The position numbers were made by a program, and so were the translations under genes. 15,907 bases of DNA from Fusobacteriota bacterium (GTDB taxonomy: Bacteria; Fusobacteriota; Fusobacteriia; Bac17; JAEWOZ01), in the NCBI GenBank assembly GCA_023399505.1, contig JAEWOZ010000048.1:1-15907 (forward strand), in the 5' to 3' direction. Of this stretch, positions 9,101 through 15,850 are shown piece after piece. The notes under the pieces were generated by a model. That model was not told the DNA's origin and made no database searches. It worked only from the letters and a program-made list of their open reading frames with translations. How positions within the stretch are numbered: position 1 is the first letter of the stretch; every line of letters begins with the position of its first letter.

Positions 9101-12100
9101 TAAAAAATGAAAGAGAAACTTATATAAATGGACGACTTAATCAAATAGAAAGTAGAATAAAAGATATTGAATACAGAAGAGGATGGTGGAAAACCTTCTT
9201 CTCTATTATGAAATTTTCTTTAAATGCAGGTATGTCATTAGTAAGTGGCCCGGCAGGACTCATAGTGGGGAATATTTTTTCAAACTCCATTTCTGCTATA
9301 GAAATGATGGGAACAGGAAATGCAAGCTTTGGACTAGACTTAAAAGGATATAGTTTAGGGCTTGACTTAAATAGAAATGCTCAAGGTTTTGAGGTAGCAG
9401 GAGGATCTTTTAGTTATGGAAATTATTCTTCTTCATATAATAAATACTCAGGCTTTTCAGCAGCTGCAAATTATTCTAGTAATGGTCTCAATGCAGGTTT
9501 ATCTACTTCAGGCGATATGAATTTAAGCTATGATTTTGCTGTTAATAATAGTGATAAAGTTAAGGGCAAAACCTATAATCCTTTTAGTAATGTAAATTTA
9601 GGTGCTAAAGTAAATGTTTTTGCAGATAAAAAAACCTTTGCTATAACGGTTGATGCTTCTAAAAATTCTGTTGGAGTTAGAACAGAGATGGGACTTCTTT
9701 TTGATCCAATTAAAGGCCCCTCTTTATTAGGAGAAGCTGGTCTCAAATATACACATGATTCTCAAGAAGCAGGTAAAGTTTTAAAAGGAGATGTCTCTCT
9801 TAGAGCAGAGATAGGAAAAGACGGAGATAAATCTGATAGAAACTTTTCAATTAATGCTAAAGGATCTATTACTAGTACTAAAGGAATGTGGAGTGCTAAA
9901 AATTTAGGTGCCTCTCTTTCAGCGAACTATAATTATGATAAACAATTAATCTATTCAACTGCTGGTTTAACATATAATGGAGTTTCAATACTGGATTTAA
10001 AAGCAACTGCTACTTGGAATGAGAGTAATGAAATTAAAAAATTAGCTGGGTTCGAAAGTGAAATAACCTCGCCTGCTTATTTTGAAAGAATTTTTAAATT
10101 AGCAGGTAAGGAGCTTGTTTTACAAATAGAAGGTATTAAAAGACAAAATCTAGCAGCTGAAGCAAGTAATAGAATTGCTAAAAAGCTTGAAGAAAATAAA
10201 GAAAAATATAAAAATAAATCTGAAAAAGAAAAAGGGGAATTAATATTTAATTTAATGAAAGATGATCCAAATTATGAATTAATAGGGAGAAAAATGTATA
10301 TAGATAGGGAAGAAATAAATCCTTCTCTACCACATTTAGGAAATACTATTTCTCAAGCATTTGAATCAAATGATAAGTTAATGAAAGTTTATAAAGAAAT
10401 ATATGAGAAAGAGATAAAAGAGAGAGATAAAGAGATTGAAGAAAAGATCAATCCTTATAAAGAAGGAAAAGGTTTAATAAATGGAAAATTAATTTTAAAT
10501 GTTAAATCTTTTAATCAAGATGATATCTTAAGAGTAGTGAATGAAAACATGAACAAAGCTTTTATTAAAGGTTCAATTGAAGTAGAAGGTGGTAGAAAAA
10601 TAGATATATCTATAAGCTCACCAGTACATGCCTGGGAAGCTGCTTTTCCAGCTGCTTTAGTTTTAATTGATAAAGAGAAAAGCGAATATAGAAATGCATC
10701 TTATGCAATTCCTGACAAAAATGGAAAATACATTAAAAAGATGGAATTAGACGCTGAAGCTTTAAAGAGTGTAAGAACTCTTGATGACATATACTTTAAA
10801 TCTAAAAAAGACGGAGCAGGGAACGATATAGTAATAGCTGTTGTACAAGAAAATAATTCAGAAATTATTTCGTTAAGTAATAAAAAGGAAAATAAGATTG
10901 TATCAGGAAATGTAATAGTTAATAAAGCTAAAATATATATTCAGTGTGAAGATAAGAAGTTTGATTCTGGTGATCAAAGATTCGTTGCTAGCGTAGAATT
11001 AGATAAAAAAAGCAATAACAATGAATTTAAAATAAATCTTTCTGCTGCAATAGCAGATAACTTTTATGATAAACTAAAAGATAAAGATATTGCAGGAATG
11101 GATCAAAATAAATTTAATGAAAAGCTAAAAAAAATCTCCTCAGAAGTCAGACAAAAATTTGAAGAAATTAAAAATGAGGTAGTTAATCAATTAAAAAATT
11201 GTGCTGATGAATATGAAAAGAATTGGAATAGAGCAAAAGATAATGAAAAATTTAGAAGGCAAATTGGTGGTTATACTGAACAGATAAATAAAATGTTTGA
11301 AAAGGATGCTAATAATGTTTTAGATGCTCTCCATACTGCTATAAAATCAACAGGAAATAGAGGAGAAATACTAAAAAACTTAAAAGAAAATATAGCTAAT
11401 AATTCTAATTTTTTCTATAAAGCTGAAGATGGTTCCTTAAAACCTACAGGTATTGCTCAAACTATGATTTTAAATTTAGAAGATGATGTAACTAACTTAA
11501 GAAAAGTATCTATGAAAAGCATTGAAGAAAAATTAAGACCTGAAGAGATAAAAAAATTAAACAAAATGGTTAATGATAAAAACTTAACTGGTAAGGAATA
11601 TATTGAATTTTTTGAAAATATTTTTGTTTCAAGTCTTTCTGAAGAGCAAAAAAAGAAAGTAGTTTATGAAGTTCTATCCAAATCTAAAGATAAAACAAAT
11701 AATATTTCTGGAATCCAGGATCCTACTTTCTATAGATGGATGAAATCTAATGAATCAAAATTATTTTCTAAAGTCGGAGAATATGATATATTACAAGATG
11801 ACAACATTAGAAGTTTGAGGAATAGTTTAAAAGATTACGCTGCAGACTATAATTTAGAAAGAAACAAAAAGGAATTTGATAGAGGTTTTGAACTTGCTGA
11901 ACAAGGTAAGCTATTAAAATATGGTAATGCTCAGCTAAGCGACAAAGAGGTTAACAGAATTTATGCTAGAATGGATAAAGTATCTATTAAAGAGGAAAAT
12001 GGTGAATTAATTTTTAAAGGAATAGCTGAAAATATATCTAAAGAGCTCCAAGAAAAAATTAAAGAAACTAAAAAGCAAAGAGGTTCTTTAAATAAAGAAG

Positions 12101-12633
12101 AGATATTTCAAGTAGTTAAGGAATATGTAAAAGATAATCCTATAGCTATGGTTAGAACGGGAATAAATTCTTTAGTAGAACCTAACATAGGTGCCTATGC
12201 AGTTCTAGGTAAGTTAAAAGATTTAATATTCGATAGAAAAGGTAAAGATACTTTTCATTCAAAACACAATATTGAAAATAGAGAAATAGTAATATCTAAA
12301 AGCCATATTGGTGCTAAAACAGAAAAACCAAAAACAATATCTTACTATTCTTTAGGATCTAAAGGCCAATTGAAATCATTTAGTGATAAGAAGGAATTAG
12401 ATTTAATTATAAATCTTGTTAAACCTGAACCAGAAAGCTATACTAACGATTTTATTGTAAGAAAAGAATACAATTACTATTTTAATGTAGGAGGAAATAA
12501 AATTATATATTCCTATAACCCTAAGAAAAAATATAACGACGAAGAGACAGAATATGTACCTAAATCTAGTATAAATGTAAAGGCAATAATAGATCAAACA
12601 ACTTGGAAATTCAAAGGAGACATTAAAAGATGA
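3133..12633 (+). CDS. Giant exported protein, unknown family (3166 residues)
   Basis: I do not recognise this protein. It begins with a signal-peptide-like stretch (MKFFLYIIFSLNLLC). C15 lacks a small residue at -1, so lipidation is doubtful. Residues about 20-1950 are charged and alternate strand-like runs with Lys/Glu-rich helices (for example about 88-115 and 1191-1222). A coiled coil (about 1977-2016) leads to GWWK and a hydrophobic segment near 2019-2055 (SLVSGPAGLIVG). Then comes a Gly/Ser/Ala-rich block to about 2297 with short alternating strands such as SFGLDLKGYSLGLDL. The last third is mostly helical, with a long coiled coil near 2665-2740 and a strand-rich tail from about 3047. 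The frame is open throughout with base use like its neighbours. The 4-base overlap with the protease gene suggests joint function. A secreted toxin, polymorphic effector or surface machine is possible; none is shown. Confidence 0.9.
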   Translation: MKFFLYIIFSLNLLCNLDPLPKITNSNQNTIEVFNESTNPDDYFKSAGLKDEIDDINNHYRNPSRLLIIDRNTKLVNFYKENDRDKKELNYKKSKEILEKDINELNEIIKKIEKNDQTHLYKNDKGDFIDTSLQCRIEIYPKYGRENPYIIINQKRKRIYEIEKWFSENKDFFDRRKVIEEDNEIFKKLAIRIDKSNILNLKSEFDKGGYEERFFNLLEKISNLSSSLDKEFEKNEKFNISYLDEKEIEGTLYIKVKLNIPLNEDNEKKKQEELYNINSKLAELSSKINLQCKDMIFSIERGQTLYEVNKDENKNYEKKNNNENKTYISLLPHKINLHTEEGTWFNNARRYFKFEFGFISLCLENNEIFLDFKEHYYNYRNTYFKFKIGHLETRIHLPNINDYLNSNVTLMKNGHILKKNFNILKNFRISSNNKIIKFPTFFKYNLSLNKYFDEGKIRKDGHRTSFYLFNEYEDWRGLFYVYYDYRFKSTLSNFYKITQKTLDEFKIIKLPSILLLKKDGNSIYSEDANEINKKMLFNNSNNIYLCDEKGKELNKNIVFRNFFDLKAYVDNNKAYLKEILIPSVLVERLGGSEQQIVDISFLKDSNKDHEEIFDLGDGAKNILKFRIKDFDFKETSSGYITVLNVLFWLLEPSKFEEIKRDPSNEKIEEEINKYTSNKLQEKRIKDRVNTTIENYIQSEIIKYRGNDFISNEESSNKVFNKFDGDYEKGIMINLTPMLENKVSKFKININKDSVTYQKLEKLRKEASEYKENRANFRKILDSSLQMSGKEISVRKNFNSSFVVYELILPIDFKDFYKLDLKTSKIGQDKINIKDLLVHIRTNFEILSEDERTIKKIEESEKTRIIKCCRNNLYELIYDLELDIQGLTNVVPVRLVLKPLINYYPLISDKEGFGSEEPKIDINEGKIFFTFHVKRGFNMKNKNIFKLNSEENILSDPIEVTSKLIIKDRRDKSRLDSSLKGEKLKLYKDIKRYETKEEGYIYLLEPEIEVNNDVINIEFLNLNENEKLNFKKVNNKLEANLNHNINDDKLYLKISAKYNPEFEKYFDKINSIRLIKFEVGEICNKNNNPFYDEGNRYNLFSENIKSQIENVKEYISNGFYLPISRQLRYDYENKSILVLEIDRMKKILEYFREFFYEEDLKDVRLKLILNLHIETDKGNIIEDEQKNIYVKFVQKVKEENNLREVFKKYQEAKEKELENLEINDNFSHINVNVTTFFKEGRNADILMKNPNFDNKLYKNSFYYSYSEYEAISNCSSEFIKEKPEDINKYPIIEVPLNANRDENKIRIAFLAVSDLGNKIGEREEIDKYINRDKVLIYVTTPDGNILINENEVRNLVNTINNQGVIEIPLSHFKDLDLNKCSIKIVILPTIRFRGNLKNIKKENQNFKGNRGLAEGNFQTYDFKDEFEDYFAKFKKQKEFIFKLSDGANIELQPSTLNYDVFSEAEINITPETKDIRFLGKTELSIPFEGYKSTDNLSGVKAYIALGLDLDNLFIDNISELRSSLEENLNGRINYVQAELDSISNEKTLFKLGKTSSQNTNVKIIGAIAFRNGFKVVLKDVNKLKFKNNALETLRLSEAVYLPKKKSLKLVINTQNLPLKLNLDSEERIFEIEDGRISNKTKIIETIFQNKNENLRKLILNTGTDSKNYKISFVSLPKNLELNAHYFLRKNFSTPSRKEIFFKNYLEGEMANYSEGTHFTWRHFLVGAILETKNDKNFITEKSKALLNIEVDKINISLKGELNNNLKDNFKLEKSESNGKTLDLLFEGEDIFTEVDEEKNSFKIESPKDLYEIDINRDKSILSYEKNSFNFSKDNSQDTPKEPSFFKHILENTPDEKVIEYFSKKDDIYKPQISGKVFKITKIKGINKNKVTDEIVGDIGEEKLKFYNGSTNLLLKTEKYVYPFDGEFIEDYLPFKNSNATSLKTIEDLGKEDYIFYLKTLLLASSESLLIQIFQAGIQKFDEEIKSIGSQLKNERETYINGRLNQIESRIKDIEYRRGWWKTFFSIMKFSLNAGMSLVSGPAGLIVGNIFSNSISAIEMMGTGNASFGLDLKGYSLGLDLNRNAQGFEVAGGSFSYGNYSSSYNKYSGFSAAANYSSNGLNAGLSTSGDMNLSYDFAVNNSDKVKGKTYNPFSNVNLGAKVNVFADKKTFAITVDASKNSVGVRTEMGLLFDPIKGPSLLGEAGLKYTHDSQEAGKVLKGDVSLRAEIGKDGDKSDRNFSINAKGSITSTKGMWSAKNLGASLSANYNYDKQLIYSTAGLTYNGVSILDLKATATWNESNEIKKLAGFESEITSPAYFERIFKLAGKELVLQIEGIKRQNLAAEASNRIAKKLEENKEKYKNKSEKEKGELIFNLMKDDPNYELIGRKMYIDREEINPSLPHLGNTISQAFESNDKLMKVYKEIYEKEIKERDKEIEEKINPYKEGKGLINGKLILNVKSFNQDDILRVVNENMNKAFIKGSIEVEGGRKIDISISSPVHAWEAAFPAALVLIDKEKSEYRNASYAIPDKNGKYIKKMELDAEALKSVRTLDDIYFKSKKDGAGNDIVIAVVQENNSEIISLSNKKENKIVSGNVIVNKAKIYIQCEDKKFDSGDQRFVASVELDKKSNNNEFKINLSAAIADNFYDKLKDKDIAGMDQNKFNEKLKKISSEVRQKFEEIKNEVVNQLKNCADEYEKNWNRAKDNEKFRRQIGGYTEQINKMFEKDANNVLDALHTAIKSTGNRGEILKNLKENIANNSNFFYKAEDGSLKPTGIAQTMILNLEDDVTNLRKVSMKSIEEKLRPEEIKKLNKMVNDKNLTGKEYIEFFENIFVSSLSEEQKKKVVYEVLSKSKDKTNNISGIQDPTFYRWMKSNESKLFSKVGEYDILQDDNIRSLRNSLKDYAADYNLERNKKEFDRGFELAEQGKLLKYGNAQLSDKEVNRIYARMDKVSIKEENGELIFKGIAENISKELQEKIKETKKQRGSLNKEEIFQVVKEYVKDNPIAMVRTGINSLVEPNIGAYAVLGKLKDLIFDRKGKDTFHSKHNIENREIVISKSHIGAKTEKPKTISYYSLGSKGQLKSFSDKKELDLIINLVKPEPESYTNDFIVRKEYNYYFNVGGNKIIYSYNPKKKYNDEETEYVPKSSINVKAIIDQTTWKFKGDIKR
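12613..12620 (+). promoter_or_regulatory. Ribosome binding site of the protease gene, inside the giant gene
   Basis: AAAGGAGA lies 9 bases before ATG 12630, within the last codons of the giant gene. It is a stronger site than that of the giant gene itself. It supports the start chosen for the protease and allows re-initiation at the ATGA overlap. Confidence 0.75.
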
Positions 12634-13508
12634 AAATTTTAATTTTTTTATTTATTACATTTAATTTATATCCTTATCTTTCAAAAAATGAAAGATACCC
12701 TAGAGCATACACTTATTATGAAAAGCTGAAATTCAAAGAAATTGCTTTAAGAGATAATAGAAAATGGCCTTTAAATATTAAATTTATTGAAACTAACATA
12801 ATTTTTGGTGGGACTCCTCAAGAAAGAATTTATATCAAAAAATCGATAGAAGAGATCAATAAAATATTTAAAAGCGTTAAAGTACCTATAATTAAGATAA
12901 CAGTTGAAAGGGATATACATAATTTTTTACCTGCATGGGTTGGAGGTAATAGTGTAAATGTTCCAGCAATTCCAGGACAAAATAAAGAACTAGGCCTTTT
13001 TATATCTCCAAATATAGAAGAATGGAAAGAATTTGACCCAAAAAAATCAAAGCCTATTTTAGGTGGAGCTGTAAATGCAGGCAATTATTCTATCTTTTCT
13101 GGAGAAGAAATAGCTAAACAGATTAATATAAGTAAAGCAAAAGCAATGGTGTATACTAACATATATAACCAAGAGCATGAAAAAGATTTTTTTAATCAAT
13201 CTTACCTAGATTATAAAAGAGTACATACATTTACTCATGAATTGATGCATATACTTGGTTTCGCAAGTCATGTAAGCAGTGTATATAGTGTAATGAATAC
13301 AGACATTTCTAGAGATTATATAAGAGGAAGCAGATATACTCATGGCCCACTAGACTGGGATATTATTTTTCTAGAGATGAAATATAATAAGTTATTTGAT
13401 ACATACGAAGACGAAGAGGAATTTTTAGAAAAGTTATATAACAACAAAATGAGAAGACCAGATAGAAGAAGCAGAAGAGAAAAATTGCTGGACCCTATAA
13501 TAGACTAG
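12630..13508 (+). CDS. Exported metzincin-like zinc metalloprotease
   Basis: The 292 residues start with a signal-peptide-like hydrophobic run (MKILIFLFITFNLYPYLS) without a lipobox cysteine. A strand (WPLNIKF) and a helix (IKKSIEEINKIF) follow, an order seen in metzincin catalytic domains. The active-site helix is H203-E-L-M-H207-I-L-G210-F-A-S-H214: two zinc histidines, the catalytic glutamate, and a glycine at the metzincin place. VMN (M222) fits the Met-turn. The third zinc ligand could be H214, one residue later than the usual HExxHxxGxxH, or the later H238 in THGPLDWD, as in leishmanolysin-like enzymes where it is distant. The C-terminus is very basic (RRPDRRSRREK). Coupling to the giant gene suggests that it processes or accompanies that protein; the substrate is unknown. 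Confidence 0.78.
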   Translation: MKILIFLFITFNLYPYLSKNERYPRAYTYYEKLKFKEIALRDNRKWPLNIKFIETNIIFGGTPQERIYIKKSIEEINKIFKSVKVPIIKITVERDIHNFLPAWVGGNSVNVPAIPGQNKELGLFISPNIEEWKEFDPKKSKPILGGAVNAGNYSIFSGEEIAKQINISKAKAMVYTNIYNQEHEKDFFNQSYLDYKRVHTFTHELMHILGFASHVSSVYSVMNTDISRDYIRGSRYTHGPLDWDIIFLEMKYNKLFDTYEDEEEFLEKLYNNKMRRPDRRSRREKLLDPIID

Positions 13509-13510
13509 AA

Positions 13511-13577
13511 AATCTTTCATATGTTATGTTATAATTATTAGGTTTATAAAGAGAAAGAGAGAGAAAAATGAAAGATT
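13511..13577. repeat. 10-bp inverted repeat around a promoter
   Basis: AATCTTTCAT (13511-13520) and ATGAAAGATT (13568-13577) are exact reverse complements, 47 bases apart. The extended -10 of the next gene lies between them. In RNA reading through from the protease gene they could pair. In DNA this AT-rich, a match of this size can arise by chance. Confidence 0.35.
13527..13535 (+). promoter_or_regulatory. Extended -10 promoter of the 431-residue lipoprotein gene
   Basis: TGT followed by TATAAT (13530-13535) is a perfect extended -10. No recognisable -35 lies 16-18 bases upstream, which extended -10 promoters tolerate. Transcription would start near 13542, giving a leader of about 60 bases with a striking GA-rich run (13549-13567). 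The ribosome binding site AAAAAGGA is at 13587-13594. No terminator separates the protease gene from this one, so read-through is possible too. Confidence 0.6.
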
Positions 13578-13603
13578 AAATATATTAAAAAGGAAAAAAT
13601 AAA

Positions 13604-14899
13604 ATGAAAAAAATATTTATATTAAATCTTATTATTTTTAATAGTTTGATAAGCTGTAAAACTAATTTTAAGAAGAAAGAAATAGAAATTTTAGAGAAAG
13701 CTTTCAATTATAAAATATCTTCATCTGAAGAGAATAATTTAGAAAAGATTTTTGAAGATTATAAAAATATTAAATCTAAATTAGGTAAAAATGAATTGGA
13801 CCTTCTAACAAATCTAAAATTGATAAATGCAGAAAATTACTTCTATAAAGGAGATTTTAAAGAATTAGAAAATTTTTTGAAAAAATTCGCTAATCTGAAT
13901 TTGACAACTGAAGCTTTATACATAAAAGGTGTATTAGACAAAAAATTAGTTGAAGAATTAAATAAAAAAGGCTTTTTATTCCCTTATTCTTTATTAGCAA
14001 CTTTTAAAGGAGTAAGTAAATTATACATATATGACTTAATTGCTAAAGAGTATAGAGAAATATTCAAGTTAGATAAAGAGATTGAAGATCCAGAATATGT
14101 AAAAATAAGCGCATTCCAAATGGATAAAGAAAATATCTATGATATACTTGCCTATATGTTAATAATGAACATAGATAAGCGTTATGAGAAAACGACTTTA
14201 GGAGAATATAATAGAAGGATTGCATTTGATACATCCTATCTTAAGTCTGATTTACACGCCATATCTTATAACACAACAAAAAGCGAAAAAAATATTTTAT
14301 CTTATACTGAGAAAGATTTAGATGGAATATATACAATTTTAAAGGTAGGTAATTACCCTTTTAATTTAAATTTGTTTTTAATAAATTTCATTGATATAGA
14401 GACAAAAAGAATTATAAGTGAATATAAGGCAGATAATTCAACCTTTATAAGAATTGGTAATGATGAATTTATGCCCGCTAGAGATCTTAGTATACAACAA
14501 ATCGTATTGCAAAATTCTATAAATATTTGTAAAAGGACTTTACAAAAAATAGAGAATATTTTTCTGGACCTTCAAAGCTATTATGCAAAAAGAACAGTGT
14601 ATTTAAATACTATTCCTAGAATTACTAAAGAAAATAATTATAATATTGATTTAATTGTTGAAAGATCAGGAATATTAAACAGGATTTTGAATAACGAATT
14701 TAAAAACGAAACTAGGGCTGTGATAGCGGCTTTATTAATCCTCTTCTCTAGACCTTATGAAGATACTGTAAATGATTTAAGGAAAAAATTAGAGGCAATT
14801 ATTCAAAATTTTCCTAATGCATCATTCTTATTTTTACATGATCAAAAGAGATTTTTAAATAGTTTAGAAGAAATAAAAACAGATTTTTACTTATATTAA
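13604..14899 (+). CDS. Predicted lipoprotein, unknown family (431 residues)
   Basis: I do not recognise a family. The N-terminus is a signal peptide II: two lysines, a hydrophobic run and the lipobox L15-I-S-C18, so the mature protein should be membrane-anchored outside the cytoplasm. Residues about 24-125 are Lys/Glu-rich with helical-hairpin character resembling TPR-like repeats (YFYKGDFKELENFLKKF). The middle is mixed strand and helix, and the last 120 residues look helical, with a hydrophobic stretch AVIAALLILFSRPYED that is more likely buried than membrane-spanning. The start has an AAAAAGGA site 9 bases upstream. It lies 95 bases after the protease gene on the same strand, has its own promoter, and ends with a terminator. 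An accessory or anchoring role for the giant protein is inference from position only. Confidence 0.85.
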   Translation: MKKIFILNLIIFNSLISCKTNFKKKEIEILEKAFNYKISSSEENNLEKIFEDYKNIKSKLGKNELDLLTNLKLINAENYFYKGDFKELENFLKKFANLNLTTEALYIKGVLDKKLVEELNKKGFLFPYSLLATFKGVSKLYIYDLIAKEYREIFKLDKEIEDPEYVKISAFQMDKENIYDILAYMLIMNIDKRYEKTTLGEYNRRIAFDTSYLKSDLHAISYNTTKSEKNILSYTEKDLDGIYTILKVGNYPFNLNLFLINFIDIETKRIISEYKADNSTFIRIGNDEFMPARDLSIQQIVLQNSINICKRTLQKIENIFLDLQSYYAKRTVYLNTIPRITKENNYNIDLIVERSGILNRILNNEFKNETRAVIAALLILFSRPYEDTVNDLRKKLEAIIQNFPNASFLFLHDQKRFLNSLEEIKTDFYLY

Positions 14900-14911
14900 T
14901 GATCAAATTTT

Positions 14912-14938
14912 AAGGCTCAACAAGGAGCCTTTTATTTT
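14912..14938 (+). terminator. Intrinsic terminator after the 431-residue lipoprotein gene
   Basis: AAGGCTC (14912-14918) pairs with GAGCCTT (14925-14931) around a 6-base loop, followed by TTATTTT. The GC-containing stem stands out in this AT-rich DNA and lies 12 bases after the stop codon. Confidence 0.85.
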
Positions 14939-15020
14939 ACGAGTTGAATTTAAATATTTAATTATTAATATAGAAAAGATTTAATTTTAGAACTATTTTT
15001 ACTATTATATTAATTTAGGC

Positions 15021-15086
15021 AATCAAAAATAGATTTAATAAATAATTTGATATATAAAAGATATTATGATATAATGATTTTTGATT
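15021..15086. repeat. 10-bp inverted repeat bracketing a promoter
   Basis: AATCAAAAAT (15021-15030) and ATTTTTGATT (15077-15086) are exact reverse complements, 46 bases apart, enclosing the -35 and -10 of the next gene. The right arm covers the predicted transcription start. The geometry could suit looping by a dimeric regulator, but chance is a serious alternative. Confidence 0.35.
15047..15075 (+). promoter_or_regulatory. Strong promoter of the 220-residue lipoprotein gene
   Basis: TTGATA (15047-15052), a 17-base spacer and TATAAT (15070-15075) with TG at 15067-15068 make a near-perfect vegetative sigma-factor promoter. Transcription should start near 15082, leaving a short leader with a very purine-rich ribosome binding site AAAGGAAGAGGGGG (15088-15101). 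Confidence 0.85.
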
Positions 15087-15105
15087 AAAAGGAAGAGGGG
15101 GAAGA

Positions 15106-15768
15106 ATGAAAAAATTAATATTATTTTTGTTTTTAATCATCAACTCATGCTTAGGATTGAAAAATGAGCTAGATAAGAAAAAAGCTAACGAAGAGGTAAT
15201 CGAAATTGTACCTATAAAATTAGAAGAAGGAAAAATATATAATATTGCGCATAGTGCTAAATTAGAAGATATTTATAGAGAAGAAGCTTTAAAAATTGTA
15301 GATGAAATATTTGAAGATGATTTAAGAGACTACCAAATTCTAAAAAAACCTAAAGATGATCTAGTAAATTATCTAAAAAACAGTTATAAAAATGAAGTTC
15401 CAGATTTCTTACAAAAAGAATTAGCCAAAGTAAATAATTTGCAAGAAATTAAGGAATTAATGATAAAGAAATACTTTAATAAATTGTTATTAGAAAGACC
15501 TCACGCTTTTACATTGAAAGATGAAAAACTTCATATATACATATCACCCTCTATTTACCTCGCGCCTATATGGAGCGATGGCCTTCAATTATCAGTTAAA
15601 TGGGAAATTGAAAAAATAAAAGAGAACATAGAGAATGGGATATATTATATTAATAATCATCCTTTTCAAATTATAGAAGCAAAAAATTTAGAAAAAATAG
15701 ATAAAAAAATAATGGAACTCCAAAACAAAAACAAGACTCCTGAAGATAAGATAGAAAATCAAATTTAA
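15106..15768 (+). CDS. Predicted lipoprotein, unknown family (220 residues)
   Basis: I do not recognise a family. MKKLILFLFLIINSC is a lipoprotein signal with lipobox I12-N-S-C15; Asn at -2 is unusual but Ser at -1 is standard. The mature part is charged and mostly helical to about residue 140. A more hydrophobic segment follows (HIYISPSIYLAPIWSDGLQLSVKW), then a short strand-helix unit and a polar Lys/Asn/Glu tail. The strong promoter and ribosome binding site point to high expression. It is flanked by terminators on both sides, so it is a single-gene unit. Its place next to the giant protein, protease and larger lipoprotein makes it a possible envelope partner, without direct evidence. Confidence 0.85.
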   Translation: MKKLILFLFLIINSCLGLKNELDKKKANEEVIEIVPIKLEEGKIYNIAHSAKLEDIYREEALKIVDEIFEDDLRDYQILKKPKDDLVNYLKNSYKNEVPDFLQKELAKVNNLQEIKELMIKKYFNKLLLERPHAFTLKDEKLHIYISPSIYLAPIWSDGLQLSVKWEIEKIKENIENGIYYINNHPFQIIEAKNLEKIDKKIMELQNKNKTPEDKIENQI

Positions 15769-15778
15769 ATCTTACAAT

Positions 15779-15806
15779 AAAAAAGCTCTAATAAAGAGCT
15801 TTTTTA
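15779..15806. terminator. Terminator, possibly bidirectional
   Basis: AAAAAGCTCT (15780-15789) pairs with AGAGCTTTTT (15795-15804) around a 5-base loop, with T/A tracts on both sides. It ends the 220-residue lipoprotein transcript. Because A-runs precede the stem, it can also act on the convergent minus-strand gene at the right edge. Confidence 0.85.
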
Positions 15807-15850
15807 ATATTAAAATTATTAAAAATCTCCTGTACCATTAGAAATTTCAA

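Noticed and set aside
9310..10023. RTX-type calcium repeats or autotransporter barrel in the Gly-rich block
   Set aside because: No GGxGxDxxx nonapeptides are present, and the block is internal rather than C-terminal, so neither family fits.
12403..12597. Minus-strand open frame with hydrophobic product near the giant-gene end
   Set aside because: Tyr/Phe/Ile-rich composition comes from reading AT-rich coding DNA backwards; antisense to the giant C-terminus without a ribosome site.
12830..13084. Minus-strand open frame inside the protease gene
   Set aside because: Fully antisense to a gene with a clear zinc motif, and no independent support.
13549..13567. GA-run as a phase-variable simple repeat
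   Set aside because: The run is irregular (GAGAAAGAGAGAG then A) and lies in an untranslated leader; too short and imperfect to claim slippage.
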